Notes: generated by a model not told the origin, from the letters alone. Positions 1-11,713 are shown, counted from the stretch's first letter. The stretch is 64,000 nucleotides of DNA from Pyricularia pennisetigena (GCF_004337985.1 NC_043740.1:2579616-2643615); one strand, 5' to 3'. Numbers and translations are program-made.

Positions 1-2997
1 AAGGTCGACACCATGAAGCGGATTCTGACCATCATGCTCAATGGCGACCCTATGCCATCACTTCTCATGCACATTATTCGTTTTGTTATGCCCTCCAAGT
101 CAAAGCCTTTGAAAAAGCTGCTGTACTTTTACTACGAGATATGCCCTAAGCTCGACGCGCAAGGGAAGCTGAAGCAGGAGATGATATTGGTTTGGTAAGC
201 TCTATATTGAGCGCACCCCAGCAACACTCACTCTACAGCTCCCAGATCTGTCTAACGATACAATTATAGCAACGGCATCCGGAACGATCTTCAACATCCG
301 AACGAGTACATTCGTGGAAACACCCTTCGATTCCTCTGCAAGTTGCGTGAGGCCGAGCTTATAGAGCCCCTTCTGTCCTCGGCAAGGTCATGTTTGGAAC
401 ACAGGCATGCTTATGTGCGGAAGAATGCCGTCTTCGCCGTCTCCTCCATCTTCCAACACTCACCATCTCTCATCCCTGACGCCGCCGACCTCATCGCCAC
501 GTTTCTGGAGAGCGAAAGTGACCCAACATGCAAGAGGAATGCTTTTGCTGCGCTTGCATCTATCAGCCACGACCATGCTCTGATCTACTTGAGCTCCGTC
601 TTTGACGGCATTCCAAACGCAGAAGAGCTTTTGCAGCTGGTCGAGCTTGAGTTCATCAGGAAGGATGCTGTGCAAAACTCTCAGAACAAGGTATGCTGGC
701 AGTCTTGCTCGGGTGCTTGGCGCAATCAGAACTTTGAGCTGTATACTGACCCGGAATAGGCACGTTACCTGCGCTTGATCTTTGACTTGTTGGAGGCGGG
801 TGCTTCCACTGTAGTCTATGAAGCCGCCTCATCACTCACCGCACTCACCAGCAACCCGGTGGCTGTCAAGGCAGCCGCAGCCAAGTTTATCGAGCTTAGC
901 ATCAAGGAAGCCGATAACAATGTGAAGCTCATTGTCTTGGACCGCGTCGACCAGCTGAGGAAGAAGAACGAGGGTGTTCTGGATGACCTTGTTATGGAAA
1001 TCCTCCGTGTCCTGTCCAGTCCCGACATCGACGTGCGTAGGAAAGCTCTAGGTATTGCGCTTGACATGGTCTCAAGCAAGAACGTGGAAGAGGTGGTCCT
1101 TCTTTTGAAGAAAGAACTGTCCAAGACGGTCGATCAGGAATACGAGAAGAACAGTGAATACCGCCAACTGTTGATTCACTCGATACACCAATGCGCCATT
1201 AAGTTCTCCGAGGTTGCCGCCAGTGTCGTTGACCTGTTGATGGACTTCATTGCCGACTTTAATAACACGTCGTCAGTTGATGTCATCAACTTTGTCAAGG
1301 AGGTGGTGGAGAAATTCCCTGCGTTGCGGCCATCAATTGTCACAAGGCTTGTGGAGACTCTCGCTGAGGTGCGCGCCGGTAAGGTTTACCGTGGTATCCT
1401 GTGGATTATTGGAGAATACTCGCTCGAAGAGAAGGACATTAGGGATGCCTGGAGGAGAATCCGTGCCAGTTTGGGAGAGATCCCTATTCTGGCATCCGAG
1501 CAGAGGTTACTAGATACTGCGGATGAAGAGGACAACAAGGAGGACGACCAAGTCAACGGTGGTTCCAAAGCGGCCCCAACAGGCTCCAGGAAAGTCTTGG
1601 CCGACGGAACATATGCCACCGAGACGGCCCTTACTAGTCAGTCATCCAAAGCCGCCAAGCTCGAGGCTGTCAAGGCCGCTCAGAAGCCGCCTCTGCGCCA
1701 GCTGATCCTCGATGGCGACTACTACCTGGCTACTGTCCTCTCTAGCACACTGACGAAGCTTGTAATGCGCCACTCTGAGATCTCCTCGGACCACGCACGT
1801 ACAAACGCTTTGAGGGCTGAAGCTATGTTGATCATGATCTCGATCATTCGCGTCGGTCAGTCGCAGTTTGTCAAGGCTCCCATCGATGAGGACTCGGTTG
1901 ACCGTATTATGAGCTGTGTCCGGAGTCTGGCCGAGTTCACCGAGCGCAAGGAGCTTGAGACTGTCTACTTGGAGGACACCAAGAAGGCTTTCCGTGCCAT
2001 GGTTGCAGTCGAGGAGAAGAAGCGCGCCGCAAAGGAAGCCGTGGAGAAAGCAAAGACGGCCGTGCAGGTGGACGACGTTGTGGCTATTCGTCAGCTCAGC
2101 AAGAAGAACGCTGGAGATGGTGCGGATCTGGTCGAGGTCGACCTGGAGCGTGCTACAGGAGGGGATTCCAGCGCAGCCGAGGATCTGAGCAGCAAGCTCA
2201 ACCGTGTGGTGCAGCTTACTGGCTTCTCAGACCCTGTATATGCCGAGGCTTACGTCAAGGTGCACCAATTCGACATCATTCTTGATGTCCTCCTGGTTAA
2301 CCAGACCACAGAGACTCTCCAAAACCTTTCAGTCGAGTTTGCTACCTTGGGCGACCTCAAAGTGGTGGAGAGGCCAACAACACAGAACCTGGGCCCGCAC
2401 GATTTCCACAATGTGCAGTGCACGATCAAGGTCTCTTCCACGGACACGGGCGTCATATTTGGCAATGTGGTATACGACGGTGCTCATAGCACTGACACCC
2501 ATGTCGTTATCCTGAGTGACGTGCATGTCGACATTATGGACTACATCCAGCCGGCTACTTGCACCGAGACGCAGTTCCGCACCATGTGGACAGAGTTTGA
2601 GTGGGAGAACAAGGTCAACATCAACAGCAAGATCAAGACACTACGCGGATTCCTGGATGAGCTTATGAAGGCCACCAACATGAACTGTTTGACTCCAGAG
2701 GCTGGACTGAAGGGCGACTGCCAGTTCCTTAGTGCAAATCTGTACGCCAGGAGTGTATTTGGTAAGTTTGGATTTTGGTTGTCTGTGTTTTGTTTACAAA
2801 GGCCTCCAAGTTAATTGTTACTAACTGCGCTTTGTCTCCTAATAACAGGCGAGGATGCACTGGCAAACCTGAGCATCGAAAAGGAAGGCGAAGATGGGCC
2901 TATCACCGGTTTCGTACGCATAAGAAGCAGATCCCAAGGTCTGGCTCTCAGCTTGGGGTCATTGAAGGGACTCACCAAGATAGGCACCAGCTCTTAA
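1..2997 (+). CDS. SEC26: Coatomer subunit beta (beta-COP), 5' truncated by window edge
   Basis: Beta subunit of the COPI coat, which acts at Golgi membranes in retrograde Golgi-to-ER transport. Exons are 1-194, 270-690, 760-2761 and 2849-2997; all introns are GT-AG, with branch-like TCTAACG at 251-257 and ACTAAC in the last intron. The joined frame gives 921 residues, open from base 1. The residues [13 protein letters not shown] at the edge and the usual family length of about 950-960 suggest that roughly 35-40 N-terminal residues lie outside. The first two thirds are HEAT/armadillo-type helices (adaptin-N-like, including KLKQEMILV and [13 protein letters not shown]). A charged linker (EEDNKEDDQ) follows, then the coatomer beta C-terminal and appendage regions (for example [12 protein letters not shown] and [12 protein letters not shown]), ending in [10 protein letters not shown]. 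It is convergent with the next gene. The ATG at 13 is internal, not the start. Identity is very secure by sequence pattern. Confidence 0.96.
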
Positions 2998-3405
2998 AAT
3001 CAAAGGAGCTTTTGGTATGACATGCGAGCATTTGTGGGTTTTTTGTGGACTAGAATCGACAAAGAAAAGGTGAGACTTCGGAGTATCGGACTTCTTGCGA
3101 CTGTCGGTTTTGTCTGGTCATGTTTAGTTTCCATTTTTTATACTTATTCGGGAGCAGGTAGAAGAGGACATGAAAGTACTTACATTACATGTGCAGCCAG
3201 GAAGACCACTGTGCAGATATTGTGTGAACAAAGTACGTTTAGTGATCTGTCAGGACCGGTGCTGGGCTGCTAGCCACGTCTGATACACGATAGCGCTAAC
3301 TAGGGAACATGAGAAAGAGGGAAAGATAAATAGCTATGTGACTGAAGTAATGGCTATATACAAAAAAAAAATCGTAGAGGAGAATCTTTCTCGCAGAGAC
3401 GCCAG
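2998..3405. other. Convergent intergenic region, no gene seen
   Basis: This 408-base gap lies between the stop of the coatomer gene and the stop of the oppositely oriented NTF2-like gene. It should hold both 3' UTRs. Short open frames here have no coding character. A short A run lies at about 3362-3371. Confidence 0.6.
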
Positions 3406-4137
3406 TCATGCACTCTTCACTCGTTGTCCACTTCCAGCGATTTCACCAGGTGCCACGTCGGTAGGCATTTGCTCTCCGGCATCCCACTATGCAGGAGGCA
3501 GTCACATTAGTAAAAGAGGTTGTAGTCTTTATGGTTTCTTCCAGAGCTTGATGTGACAACTTACATGCTCAACGATACATCCACCCTCCCATCTGTACCG
3601 GTCCACGATGGTGCCAATGGAGGAGCGGTAGTTGAGCCAGCCTTGGGGGTGCCTGTACAGGGTGCCGAGCACGGTTATCTGCTGGCTTGCCCACAAGGGC
3701 TTCAGGAGGTCATAGGCGAACTGGGCGCCATTTTGAGCGGCCGGGTTGTGATTCTATTCAATGGTTGGATTTTCAGTCGGGTGCTTTTTGAGGGTGGGAG
3801 TCTTTCACCCCTCGCCATCTAGGAGCATGCCTGCCAGAGATTTACAAATTTTGACTAGACTTAGGGGTACCAGAACTAGGTACGGTTAACTTACAATGTA
3901 CTCGGGCGCAATGTAGCTGAACGCAGCGTCGATATCCTTCCTGACAATAAAGGCGTCGGCAAACTTGGCGAACCTTGCCGCTGTCTCCTCATCCGACGGA
4001 GGCGGGACCATCTTCTCACAAAAGGTAGCGCGAGCCGTTGGCGTCTTGGGGTTGCTTTCAGGGGTAGGCATGGCCCAAGTGAAGCGGCCTGCGGCGAGTG
4101 CAGTGACAACTGTGGTGAGGAAATGCATATTGTTCAA
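3406..4137 (-). CDS. Secreted NTF2/SnoaL-like protein
   Basis: Small protein of 170 residues from three exons, read on the minus strand: 4137-3895, 3753-3565 and 3486-3406. Both introns are GTAAGT...TAG, and the second has TTACTAATG as a branch-like site. The frame is maintained exactly (81+63+27 codons). The N-terminus, MHFLTTVVTALAAGRFTWA, looks like a cleavable signal peptide; the start may be the ATG at 4137 or the one three codons in. The mature part has the layout of SnoaL/NTF2-like alpha+beta-barrel domains: a helical pair (EETAARFAKFADAFIV), EYINHNPAAQNG, a strand GTLYRHPQGW, and the terminal strand RWEGGCIVEHWD. EYI-x-HNP and VEHWD are typical of this superfamily, which includes polyketide cyclases, dehydratases and many proteins of unknown role. 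No substrate can be assigned. Secretion is inferred from the N-terminus only. Confidence 0.82.
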
Positions 4138-5093
4138 ATTCTAGAAGAGGTGATGGCGATATGTTGGGATGGTTGAAGAGGAAAGGGACGAAAGAAAGCC
4201 AGGAGCTGTAAGCCTGGGGGAGAGATGGTTGAACGACCATGGTGAACTGATATTGGAAGTATTTATGTTGCCCCGCAAATCAGCGATACTACCTGCCATA
4301 AATAACGACGGCCAAAAGACAAAGCCGAAGTGGCCGACTGGCGGGAGCGAGGCCCCATTTGTGAATGAATAACCAGGCTCATATTTCCGGGTGACCAAAT
4401 TATGAAGATTGCGATAAAGAGAATATGCTAGTTTAAGCTAAGATGTTTGATGTCTGAGCCTTGGTTTGCGTGAGGTAGTGTTACGGAAACCTCATGACTT
4501 CAGGCTAAGGCCAGCGAACAACTGCCGAGTCCTCTTTTTAGATATTCGGTAATATGTTGAAACTACCAGTCCCACAGTTGAGGGGGGTATGATCGTTTAC
4601 TTGTTCCCGTTGCAAATCCCTTGGCAATCAATTAATTAATTCGGGAGTGAGTCACGGATAATTGGTGCGCTGAGATGGCGCCAACTTGGCTGTTCTTCAG
4701 AGTCAAATGTCGTCCTGAAGTTTGGCATCCTGACTGAATTGAGCAGCTTATTGTCTGGTCAAAGGTTGGAAGAACATCGTTATCGGACGAACTAGTCAAG
4801 ATTAGGTAATTGCCTGGAATTCACTGGGAATCCCACACTGCAATTTCCACGATGGGTTTGTTCCTTCTCTTTGCATTTTTGCATGCGACTTTGACATGGA
4901 AGGAACGATTCACTGAAAAAGAACAAATTACTCAAATTAAGGCTGGAACCTTTGCTCATTATGAAAATACAACCGAAAACATCAAACGAAAACAATATTC
5001 CGACATTTAATTTTTGCCTTCCAAGCCTTTCAAGGCCATTACAAATTACCAACCCAGAAAACATCGAACCATGGAACTTCATTGTTGAACTGC
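4138..5093. other. Upstream region of the NTF2-like gene and 3' flank of the LEA/DUF3659 gene
   Basis: A TATA-like CATAAATAC (minus strand, about 4258-4266) lies about 125 bases upstream of the NTF2-like start. Nothing else stands out. The small open frame around 4852-5010 has a hydrophobic start but sits in the 3' flank of the next gene and is not called. Confidence 0.5.
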
Positions 5094-8088
5094 TTAACCA
5101 AGAAGGCCACCAAGGAGGCCGCCACCGCCGCCGCCGCCATTCTTCTTCTTCTGGTTTTGGCCAGTCAAAGAATCAGTCAACGTACCAAGACCAAATCCAG
5201 CGAGGATCTTTTTGATACCGAGACCACCTAGTAGACCATCGACAAGACCACCAAGACCAAGACCGCTCAGCAGTTGACCAACAAGTCCCAAGACGCCGTT
5301 GAGCAACAGACCGACAGCGGCCAAGATCTGGAAGAGAGGCTCGGCCAACAGTCCCCAAAGTGGGTTGAGCTCCTTCTTGGCGTGTGGCATGCCCTCAAGC
5401 TTCTTCTTGGCATCCTCGATGCACTTGGTGACGGTGCCGGTCAGCTCCTTGAGGTTCTCCGCCAGGTGGTACTCCTCGGGAGTAGCTTCACGGCTGGCTG
5501 TCTTGTGCTTGGCGTTGGCCTGGATGCGTCCATCGGGGTCGAGGCCACGGATGCCACCGTTGGCCTCGGAAAGGATCTTGCCACCTTCCTCAATCAGGGG
5601 CCTTACGTCCTTGACAAGAGCTTCCTCGTCAAGCTCGTCCTTGGGAGTACGCTCAGCCTTCTCGATTTTCTGTTGTTGAGCAGTGGTTAGCAGCTGTCGC
5701 GCTCAGATTAACAGTTGGACAGAAACTTACGCTGTTGATCATGGCGCAGATGGGCTTGATTTTCTCCAAAACGCCCTCGATAAGCATGCTCATCTTCTTG
5801 GCAAGCTCCTTGTCCTTCTCGGTCTGCTCCTCCTTGGCCTTCTCCTCAGGGGACTTTTCCTCAACTGGCTCCGGAGGGATATCCTCAAGCAGAGAAACGT
5901 GACCAATGGTGGTGCCCTTGCCGTCGACGACGTCTCCATCGTCATCGATCTCCTTGCCAGAGCAGATGCTGAGGTTGCCGCTGGTGAGCTTGCCAACGAG
6001 GTTGCCATCTGCGTCGACGACGTTACCCTCCTTGTTGACACGACGGCCAGAAAGAGGGTTCTTCTTCTTCTCGACCTCAGGCTCCTCGTAGCGTTCGGCG
6101 TGGCCAAGGACGTTTCCGTTCTTGTCGCACACATCGCCATCTTCATCGACGCTACGACCGGCCAATGTCTTGCCGTCGCCCTTGGTCAGGCGACCGACAA
6201 CATCGCCGCCTGGGGTGACGACCATACCATCTTTGCGGACAGTGAGACCCTCGAGCTCGGCGAAGGGACCTTCCTTGGAGCCCTCACGCTCGCCCTCGGT
6301 CACAATCTCGGCGCGGCCGATAACGTCGCCGCTCTCGCTGAGAATGTTGCCCTTCTTGTCGCACATACGGCCGACCATGCGCTTGGGGTCGCCCTCAACA
6401 ACGCGGCCGAAGATGGTACCGCTGCTGTCAACGACGTTGCCGGCCTTGTTGACACGCTTGCCAGCCAGGATTGAGCGGTCGACCTCGGGTTCCGGTTCGG
6501 CTTCAGGTTCGGGCTCGGGCTCCCAGCGCTCAGCCTTGCCGACAACGTTCCCGCTGCGGTCTAGGATGTCGCCGTCGGGGTCAACCTTCATGCCGCGGAG
6601 CTTCTTGATGTCGCCCTCGATGACCTTGCCGATCTCCTCTTCGTTGAATACGACCATACCTTTGGCGTTGACGGTAGCGTCGGGGAAGGCCTCGAACGGG
6701 CCGGATTCCTTGGTCATGGTCTCAAGCTCGTCCTTGGGAATCGGCTCGGCCCGACCAATGATCTCGCCACTGTCGTTCCAGATGGCGCCCTCCTCGTCGA
6801 CCCTCTTGCCGACGAGGTGGGCCATAACGCCCTCTTTGATACGGCCAATGACCTTGCCGTCGCCGTTGACGACGTTGCCGCCCTTATTGACCTTGCCACC
6901 CTTGAGGATCGAGAAGTCGACCTTGTCGGCCTCCTCCTCAATCTTCTCACCGGCCTCGTCGAGCTTCTCTTCACCCTCCTCCTTCGTCTCGTCAACCTTC
7001 TCGCCGGCTTCGTCAAGCTTATCTTGGCCAGCTTCTGTAGTTTCGCCGAGCTTTTGCTCGCCGTCCTTGGTGGCGTCGTCAAGCTTATCTTCAGCATCTT
7101 CTTTCGTCGCGTCGACCTTTTCGCCAGCCTCGTCGAGCTTCTCCTCACCAGCTTCGGCAGTCTCGTCGAGCTTCCCTTCTCCCTCCTCCTTCGTCTCGTC
7201 AACCTTCTCGCCGGCCTCGTCAAGCTTCTCTTGGCCAGCTTCTGTAGTTTCGCCGAGCTTTTGCTCGCCGTCCTTGGTGGCGTCGTCAAGTTTCTCTTCA
7301 GTATCCTCTTTCGTCTCGTCGACCTTCTCGCCAGCCTCATTTAGCTTCTCCTCGGCGGCTTCCGTGGTCTCGCCAATCTTCTCTTTGCCAGCCTCGGTGG
7401 TTTCGCCGAGCTTCTGCTCGCCGTTACCTAACTTAGAGTCCACTTGGCTGGTGGCCTCGTCGGCCTGGCTCCCGGCCAGACCTGTAGCTTCACCGACCTT
7501 GCTAGTGGCATCGCCGACTTTGCTTCCGGCGTCCTTGGCGATGTCGCCGACCTTGCTGGTCGCATCCTGAGCGGTCTCCGTTACGGGCTCAGCGGCATCA
7601 CCCAGCTGACCGGTGACCTTGCCGAGCGCGCTCTTGTCCTGGTCCAAGGCTGCCAACGGGTTGTTGCTGCTTCCGTCCTCGGCGGTCTTCTTGATCCTCT
7701 CCGTGCTGGTCTCGCTCATGGGCTCGGGCTCAACCTCATCAAGGTCGTGCTTGTCCATGTCGACACCGCTGTCGCCATCGCCTTCGGCGTCGACATTGCT
7801 ATCGACCTTGCTATCAACTCTGCTACGCGAGTCGACGGCATCCTCAGGCGTCAGCTCCTCGGCCGGCACTTGGTCATCTTCATCAGTAGGCAGATCCTTC
7901 TTGGCCCCGTCAGCGACCTCTGAGGCAGCGGCGTCCTTTTTGCTGCCGACGTCGCTTTGGGCCCGTGACTTATCGCCGGCCTGGATCTCGCGGAAGTATT
8001 CTTCCTGATCCTTGTTGTTGTTGGTGCCGTTGTCCTTGGTTGTCTTCTCCCAAGGGGAGGACGTTGCGGACTGTGCTACTTCGGCCAT
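5094..8088 (-). CDS. LEA-like, DUF3659-repeat and DUF6987 protein
   Basis: Large hydrophilic protein of 977 residues from two exons on the minus strand, 8088-5731 and 5669-5094. The intron is GTAAGT...CAG with branch site TGCTAACC, and the frame is maintained. Residues 1-150 are acidic and disordered. About 150-388 is a Lys/Glu/Ala-rich LEA/apolipoprotein-like repeat region (GEQKLGETTEAG, KLDEAGEKVDETKE), predicted as amphipathic helix. About 389-735 holds ten DUF3659-type units with the pattern V-[ND]-x-x-G-[ND]-[IV]-x-[ND]-x-x-G-x-[IV]-[IV]-G. The C-terminal exon (787-977) matches the DUF6987 pattern: a charged helical part (LIEEGGKILSEANGGIRGLD, PEEYHLAENLKELTG), then a hydrophobic Leu/Gly-rich stretch and a GGGGGGGLLGGLLG tail. 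The family is known in ascomycetes as LEA-domain proteins of unknown function. A role in desiccation or stress, or membrane association through the tail, is inference. It is the first of a local group of related genes. Confidence 0.9.
6974..7387 (-). repeat. Two tandem 207-bp units coding the LEA-like region
   Basis: Two adjacent, nearly identical blocks offset by 207 bases (69 codons), approximately 6974-7180 and 7181-7387. The core around GEQKLGETTEAG and KLDEAGEKVDETKE is almost unchanged at DNA level. The unit length keeps the reading frame. Boundaries are approximate. Confidence 0.75.
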
Positions 8089-10567
8089 GTTGGATTGATG
8101 CTTAAAATGAAATTTGTAACGCTGATGAAAATGTAGGCTAGATAGGCCGTGTTGCTCCTATCCGATTCAATGCAGAAATTGTACAAAGTGACAGGCTTGA
8201 TACTGGTACAAGGATTATAGAGACTGAAGGTAGGAGCAACTTGTATTTGTACAATATAATGTTGTTTTCTGCAATGATGTTATGAGATGGTGTTGTTGTT
8301 TTTTTCACTGGATGAGGTATTGGTGGTTTGGATGTTGGGTATCTTTTTGTTTGAGATGGGTTCGAAAGTGACTAGCATTGACTGTTGTTCTCGAGCAAGC
8401 TCAGCCACACTTATATTCCCACCATCACGGCCAAGGCTTACAGCAAACAGCTTCATGAGGCAAAAGCCAATCCAGCCCTGCCCCGACACAGATGACGAGA
8501 ACGTCATCGAGCAAAGGGAGGGATGTCCAAGCATACGTCACGTTCAGGGTTATACTCCCGAAGAAGCATTACAACGATGCAAGCTCCTTCCCCCTCTCAG
8601 CCAGGCTTTCGTCACGCAAGCCACGAGGGGGTGGCCTAGACAAGAAGGCAAAAAAAGCAGTACCACTGATAAAAGAAAGCTGTGTGGGTACAAAGAGAGG
8701 GGGCGCCCCTATTATCCCAGACAAAAGAAAGAGATACTGGAGCCTGCTTTTTTTGCTTCCAAAAAACTAGGTCACCGGTCACTAAAACACCATAGTAAAA
8801 TGCTCGGTTTCTCTTACATCGGATTGTCTACCCCGGAGCTATGACTTCATATAGGGGAGTTTTCTTGAGTTCTGATAGGGCGATGGAGACGCGAGAGCGG
8901 GAAGGGAAGGGAAAAGTAAAGCTGAAAAAAGGGATCAATCTCATCTGTGCCCTTGCTTTTTTTTCTGGGACGGACGCTCAGGCTTTCCCGAGATGCGTTA
9001 TTGCCTTTGTTTCTCTCAAGAATTATTAACCATTTTTGACCCGAAAAAAGTGGACGTCCCCAGTTAGACCCAAGTCCCAGGGAACCAGCAACAAGCCAGC
9101 GCATGCTTGCTTGTTTTCTTCGGTGAGAAAGTGGACTTTTTTTCGAGATGGTCAAAGGCTGGGGAAAGGGCCAAGGGGTTAGACACGGGCACAGGTCATC
9201 AGTCTCAAACGTCCCAAGCATGCACCCCAAGAACCTTGGCCCATTTCATTGGTAGAGGCTCTCTCGGGTGAGATAGAAGAAGGAGGGGCGTATAGCACTG
9301 TAGACCGATGGGTAAACAGGGCTTGCGTAGGGGTGTGGCGCTTCAGAAAGGAGTTTTGATGTTGTCACCACAAAATATTCCCCGACGCCATTTCAGAGAG
9401 AGACAGCCACGAAAACAGGTTTTTGGACCACGGGATGTGTGGCTTGAGGAACGTTGTCGACCTGTGGCAAATGGGCTTGGCCAACAACTCATGTTTTGCA
9501 AACAACAGCCTTTTTTTCTCAGCTTCCCTTGTAAGAGAGGATCATCGCTGGAGAGGGAGAGATCTGCATTAGGAGATTTATTTTTTTTCTTTTTTCTTTT
9601 ACTGCTTTTTTTTTTTTTTTTTGTTTCTCGATTTAATCATTTTCATTTCTTTCTCAATCGCCCACCCCTCTTCCACCTTTCCCTGTTGGAGAAATCCTCC
9701 CGGGTCTGGAACGCACTCGGCACCTTTTCGCTTGCTTCCCCGAACCCCACTTGAGCGTCATGAAAGAGGGATGTACTGTGGTGGACGGGGACGGGTTCAA
9801 GTAATTATAGGGGTTAGTCTACCACACATAACCCCTTGCCAGACCCTAACCAAGCCTTTGCAGGCCTGCCTACCCGTTTACCCACGCATACATCATTATC
9901 GGGCCCCGGGCTAGCCCTATCCGCCGAGAAAACAAAAAGACAGGCCCAGAAAAAACTTGATTCGGGGGCTCTTTTTTTTTCTAGATGACGCGCCACAATT
10001 TTGATCGACGACGCCACTTTCACCCTCCAAACGGTCCAATCTGGGCATTCTATACATCATTGCAGAATAGAAAAGCTGGCAAAACAATTATAGAGCAGAA
10101 ATCGAGATTTCGGCCTTGTCGGCTGCCGTTCTGAGACAAGTGACTCCATCCTGGCGACACGACGCTGCTATATGTGTTGTTTCTTATCATATAGGATGGC
10201 AGAACGTGGAGGAATAGAGGAGATTCAGCTTTGCCAACCAAGCTAAGAAAAAACCCAACAATATGATAAGGCAAGTGGCAAGTGAAAACAGGGTCAACCC
10301 GTACTCATCCCCATCTCCCGTCCCGTCTTCCATTCTCCAACTTATAATTTGGTTGCCCAGTCTATCCAAGGATCCCCGGGAATATTTGTCCCGCCGCTAT
10401 ATAACCAGTCATGGGGAATTTCTTTGTCATACCAACTCCTCAACTCCTGGCTTATTCTTTCTTGTAACTCATGCAACCATCCTTCCCCACCACCAAACTC
10501 CGTGATGCAAACGACAAAAAGCTGATATCATGCAAAGATACCACCAAAACAACATATACCCCCTTTC
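8089..10567. other. Gene-free region between the two DUF3659 genes
   Basis: It holds the promoter and leader of the LEA/DUF3659 gene (right of 8088) and the 3' flank of the second DUF3659 gene. There is a T tract at about 9606-9622. Open frames of up to about 185 codons (for example 8287-8844) have no recognisable protein pattern, no convincing splice partners and low-complexity composition. No gene is called. Confidence 0.5.
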
Positions 10568-11713
10568 TTAGGAAAAGTTCACTCGCGGAGTTCCACCGTT
10601 CGGGAACACGGTTGGGATCCGAATGGTCAACTGAATGCCTTCTGTCGTCGACTTGACGTCCAAAAATATATCAGAAGGACTCTCATTCTCCTTTCGCCAA
10701 GCCGCAGCGTTTGGTGGCCTGTCATCTGCTGGCTTCTCTTTTGTCCTCGGGTTCGACGGTCCCGACTGTTCCTGATCTCTAGAGGATGCCCGCTGCTGCT
10801 GCCTCTCCTCTGCTTTGATCTCTGCTTCTGTTTTAGGGTTCCTGAGGTTGTCTCGAAAGTGCCCGATGATGTTACCATACGAGTCGAGAATGTTTCCTCT
10901 GTGGTCGACCTGTAGGCTTGCGCTGGACTTGCCTGTATACTGGTCTATGCTTTTTGGCGGGGATCGCGGTGCACCGTCATCCTCACCATCTGTGTAACTC
11001 GCCATATCGTCCCCGTCGTTGGCATCCTCATTTTGCTTGCCCTTGGAGGGGGTGACCTCGGCTACGTAGCCCAGCAGCTCCCCGTCATCGCCTAATATGT
11101 CACCGCGCTGGTTCAGAACGGTGCGCCCAACCATGGATGGTAGATCGCCCGCCACTCGGCCCAGAACCTTGCCATCATCGTCGACAACATCGCCATATTC
11201 GTCTATCCTCTTGCCTATGAGCCTCTCGGTAACCCACCGCGGTATACGTGGCCTGTTTGACGCGGGAACGCCATTGCTGTCATCTCTGTCACGGCTTTCC
11301 CCCGACCCGGGACTTGCGATGGGCGGGATTGGTGGAATCTTGGGGATGGGCGAGACGTAGGCCGGTTCTTGATTGTAGGCGTCATGTGCGCTCACGCTTG
11401 CGCCCACCTTGGGCGTCTGCTTCTCAAACTCTTTGCGCAAGTCGCGCCCGTGCTGCTTGCTGCTTCTCCTGCCGCCGCTGCCATCTTGGCCATGGTTCAG
11501 TCGATGGTGCTGTGCAAGCCTCTCGTCGTTTTCTTCCTCGTCGCTCTCAACCTCCTCGACCGGCTTGATATCGCTCAAGTCATCGGCGTCCGCCGGCTGC
11601 TGGTCGGCCGTATCGACCGATTCGTGGCTCGTGATCTTGTTCTTGGACCGATTCTTGAGGCCCCAGCCTCTTTGACCGTCTGGCTTCGACGAGTCCGACG
11701 ACATTCTGGGCAC
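10568..11713 (-). CDS. Second DUF3659-domain protein
   Basis: Single-exon protein of 381 residues; the start could also be the Met three codons in (MSSDSSKPDG). The first 170 residues are charged and disordered (DADDLSDIKPVEEVESDEEE) with a Pro-rich stretch (SPIPKIPPIPPIASPGSGES). Three DUF3659-type units follow: IDEYGDVVDDDGKVLGR, LNQRGDILGDDGELLGY and VDHRGNILDSYGNIIGHFR. They have the same G-[ND]-[IV]-x-[ND]-x-x-G pattern as the ten units in the gene at 5094-8088. The C-terminus, after a charged Gln/Arg-rich segment (EERQQQRASSRDQEQSG), has a short beta-like end (GIQLTIRIPTVF). It lies about 2.5 kb from the larger DUF3659 gene on the same strand. Function is unknown. The shared repeat makes common ancestry of at least this domain likely. 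Confidence 0.85.
   Translation of the reverse strand: MPRMSSDSSKPDGQRGWGLKNRSKNKITSHESVDTADQQPADADDLSDIKPVEEVESDEEENDERLAQHHRLNHGQDGSGGRRSSKQHGRDLRKEFEKQTPKVGASVSAHDAYNQEPAYVSPIPKIPPIPPIASPGSGESRDRDDSNGVPASNRPRIPRWVTERLIGKRIDEYGDVVDDDGKVLGRVAGDLPSMVGRTVLNQRGDILGDDGELLGYVAEVTPSKGKQNEDANDGDDMASYTDGEDDGAPRSPPKSIDQYTGKSSASLQVDHRGNILDSYGNIIGHFRDNLRNPKTEAEIKAEERQQQRASSRDQEQSGPSNPRTKEKPADDRPPNAAAWRKENESPSDIFLDVKSTTEGIQLTIRIPTVFPNGGTPRVNFS

Noticed and set aside
4852..5010. Small protein with hydrophobic start (MGLFLLFAFLHATLTW)
   Set aside because: Only about 52 codons, ends in low-complexity sequence and lies in the 3' flank of a convincing gene. The signal-like start is probably chance.
6122..7570. 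482-codon open frame on the plus strand opposite the LEA/DUF3659 gene
   Set aside because: Composed of Ser/Pro/Leu repeats mirroring the codon use of the minus-strand repeats. It is a composition artefact of the real gene.
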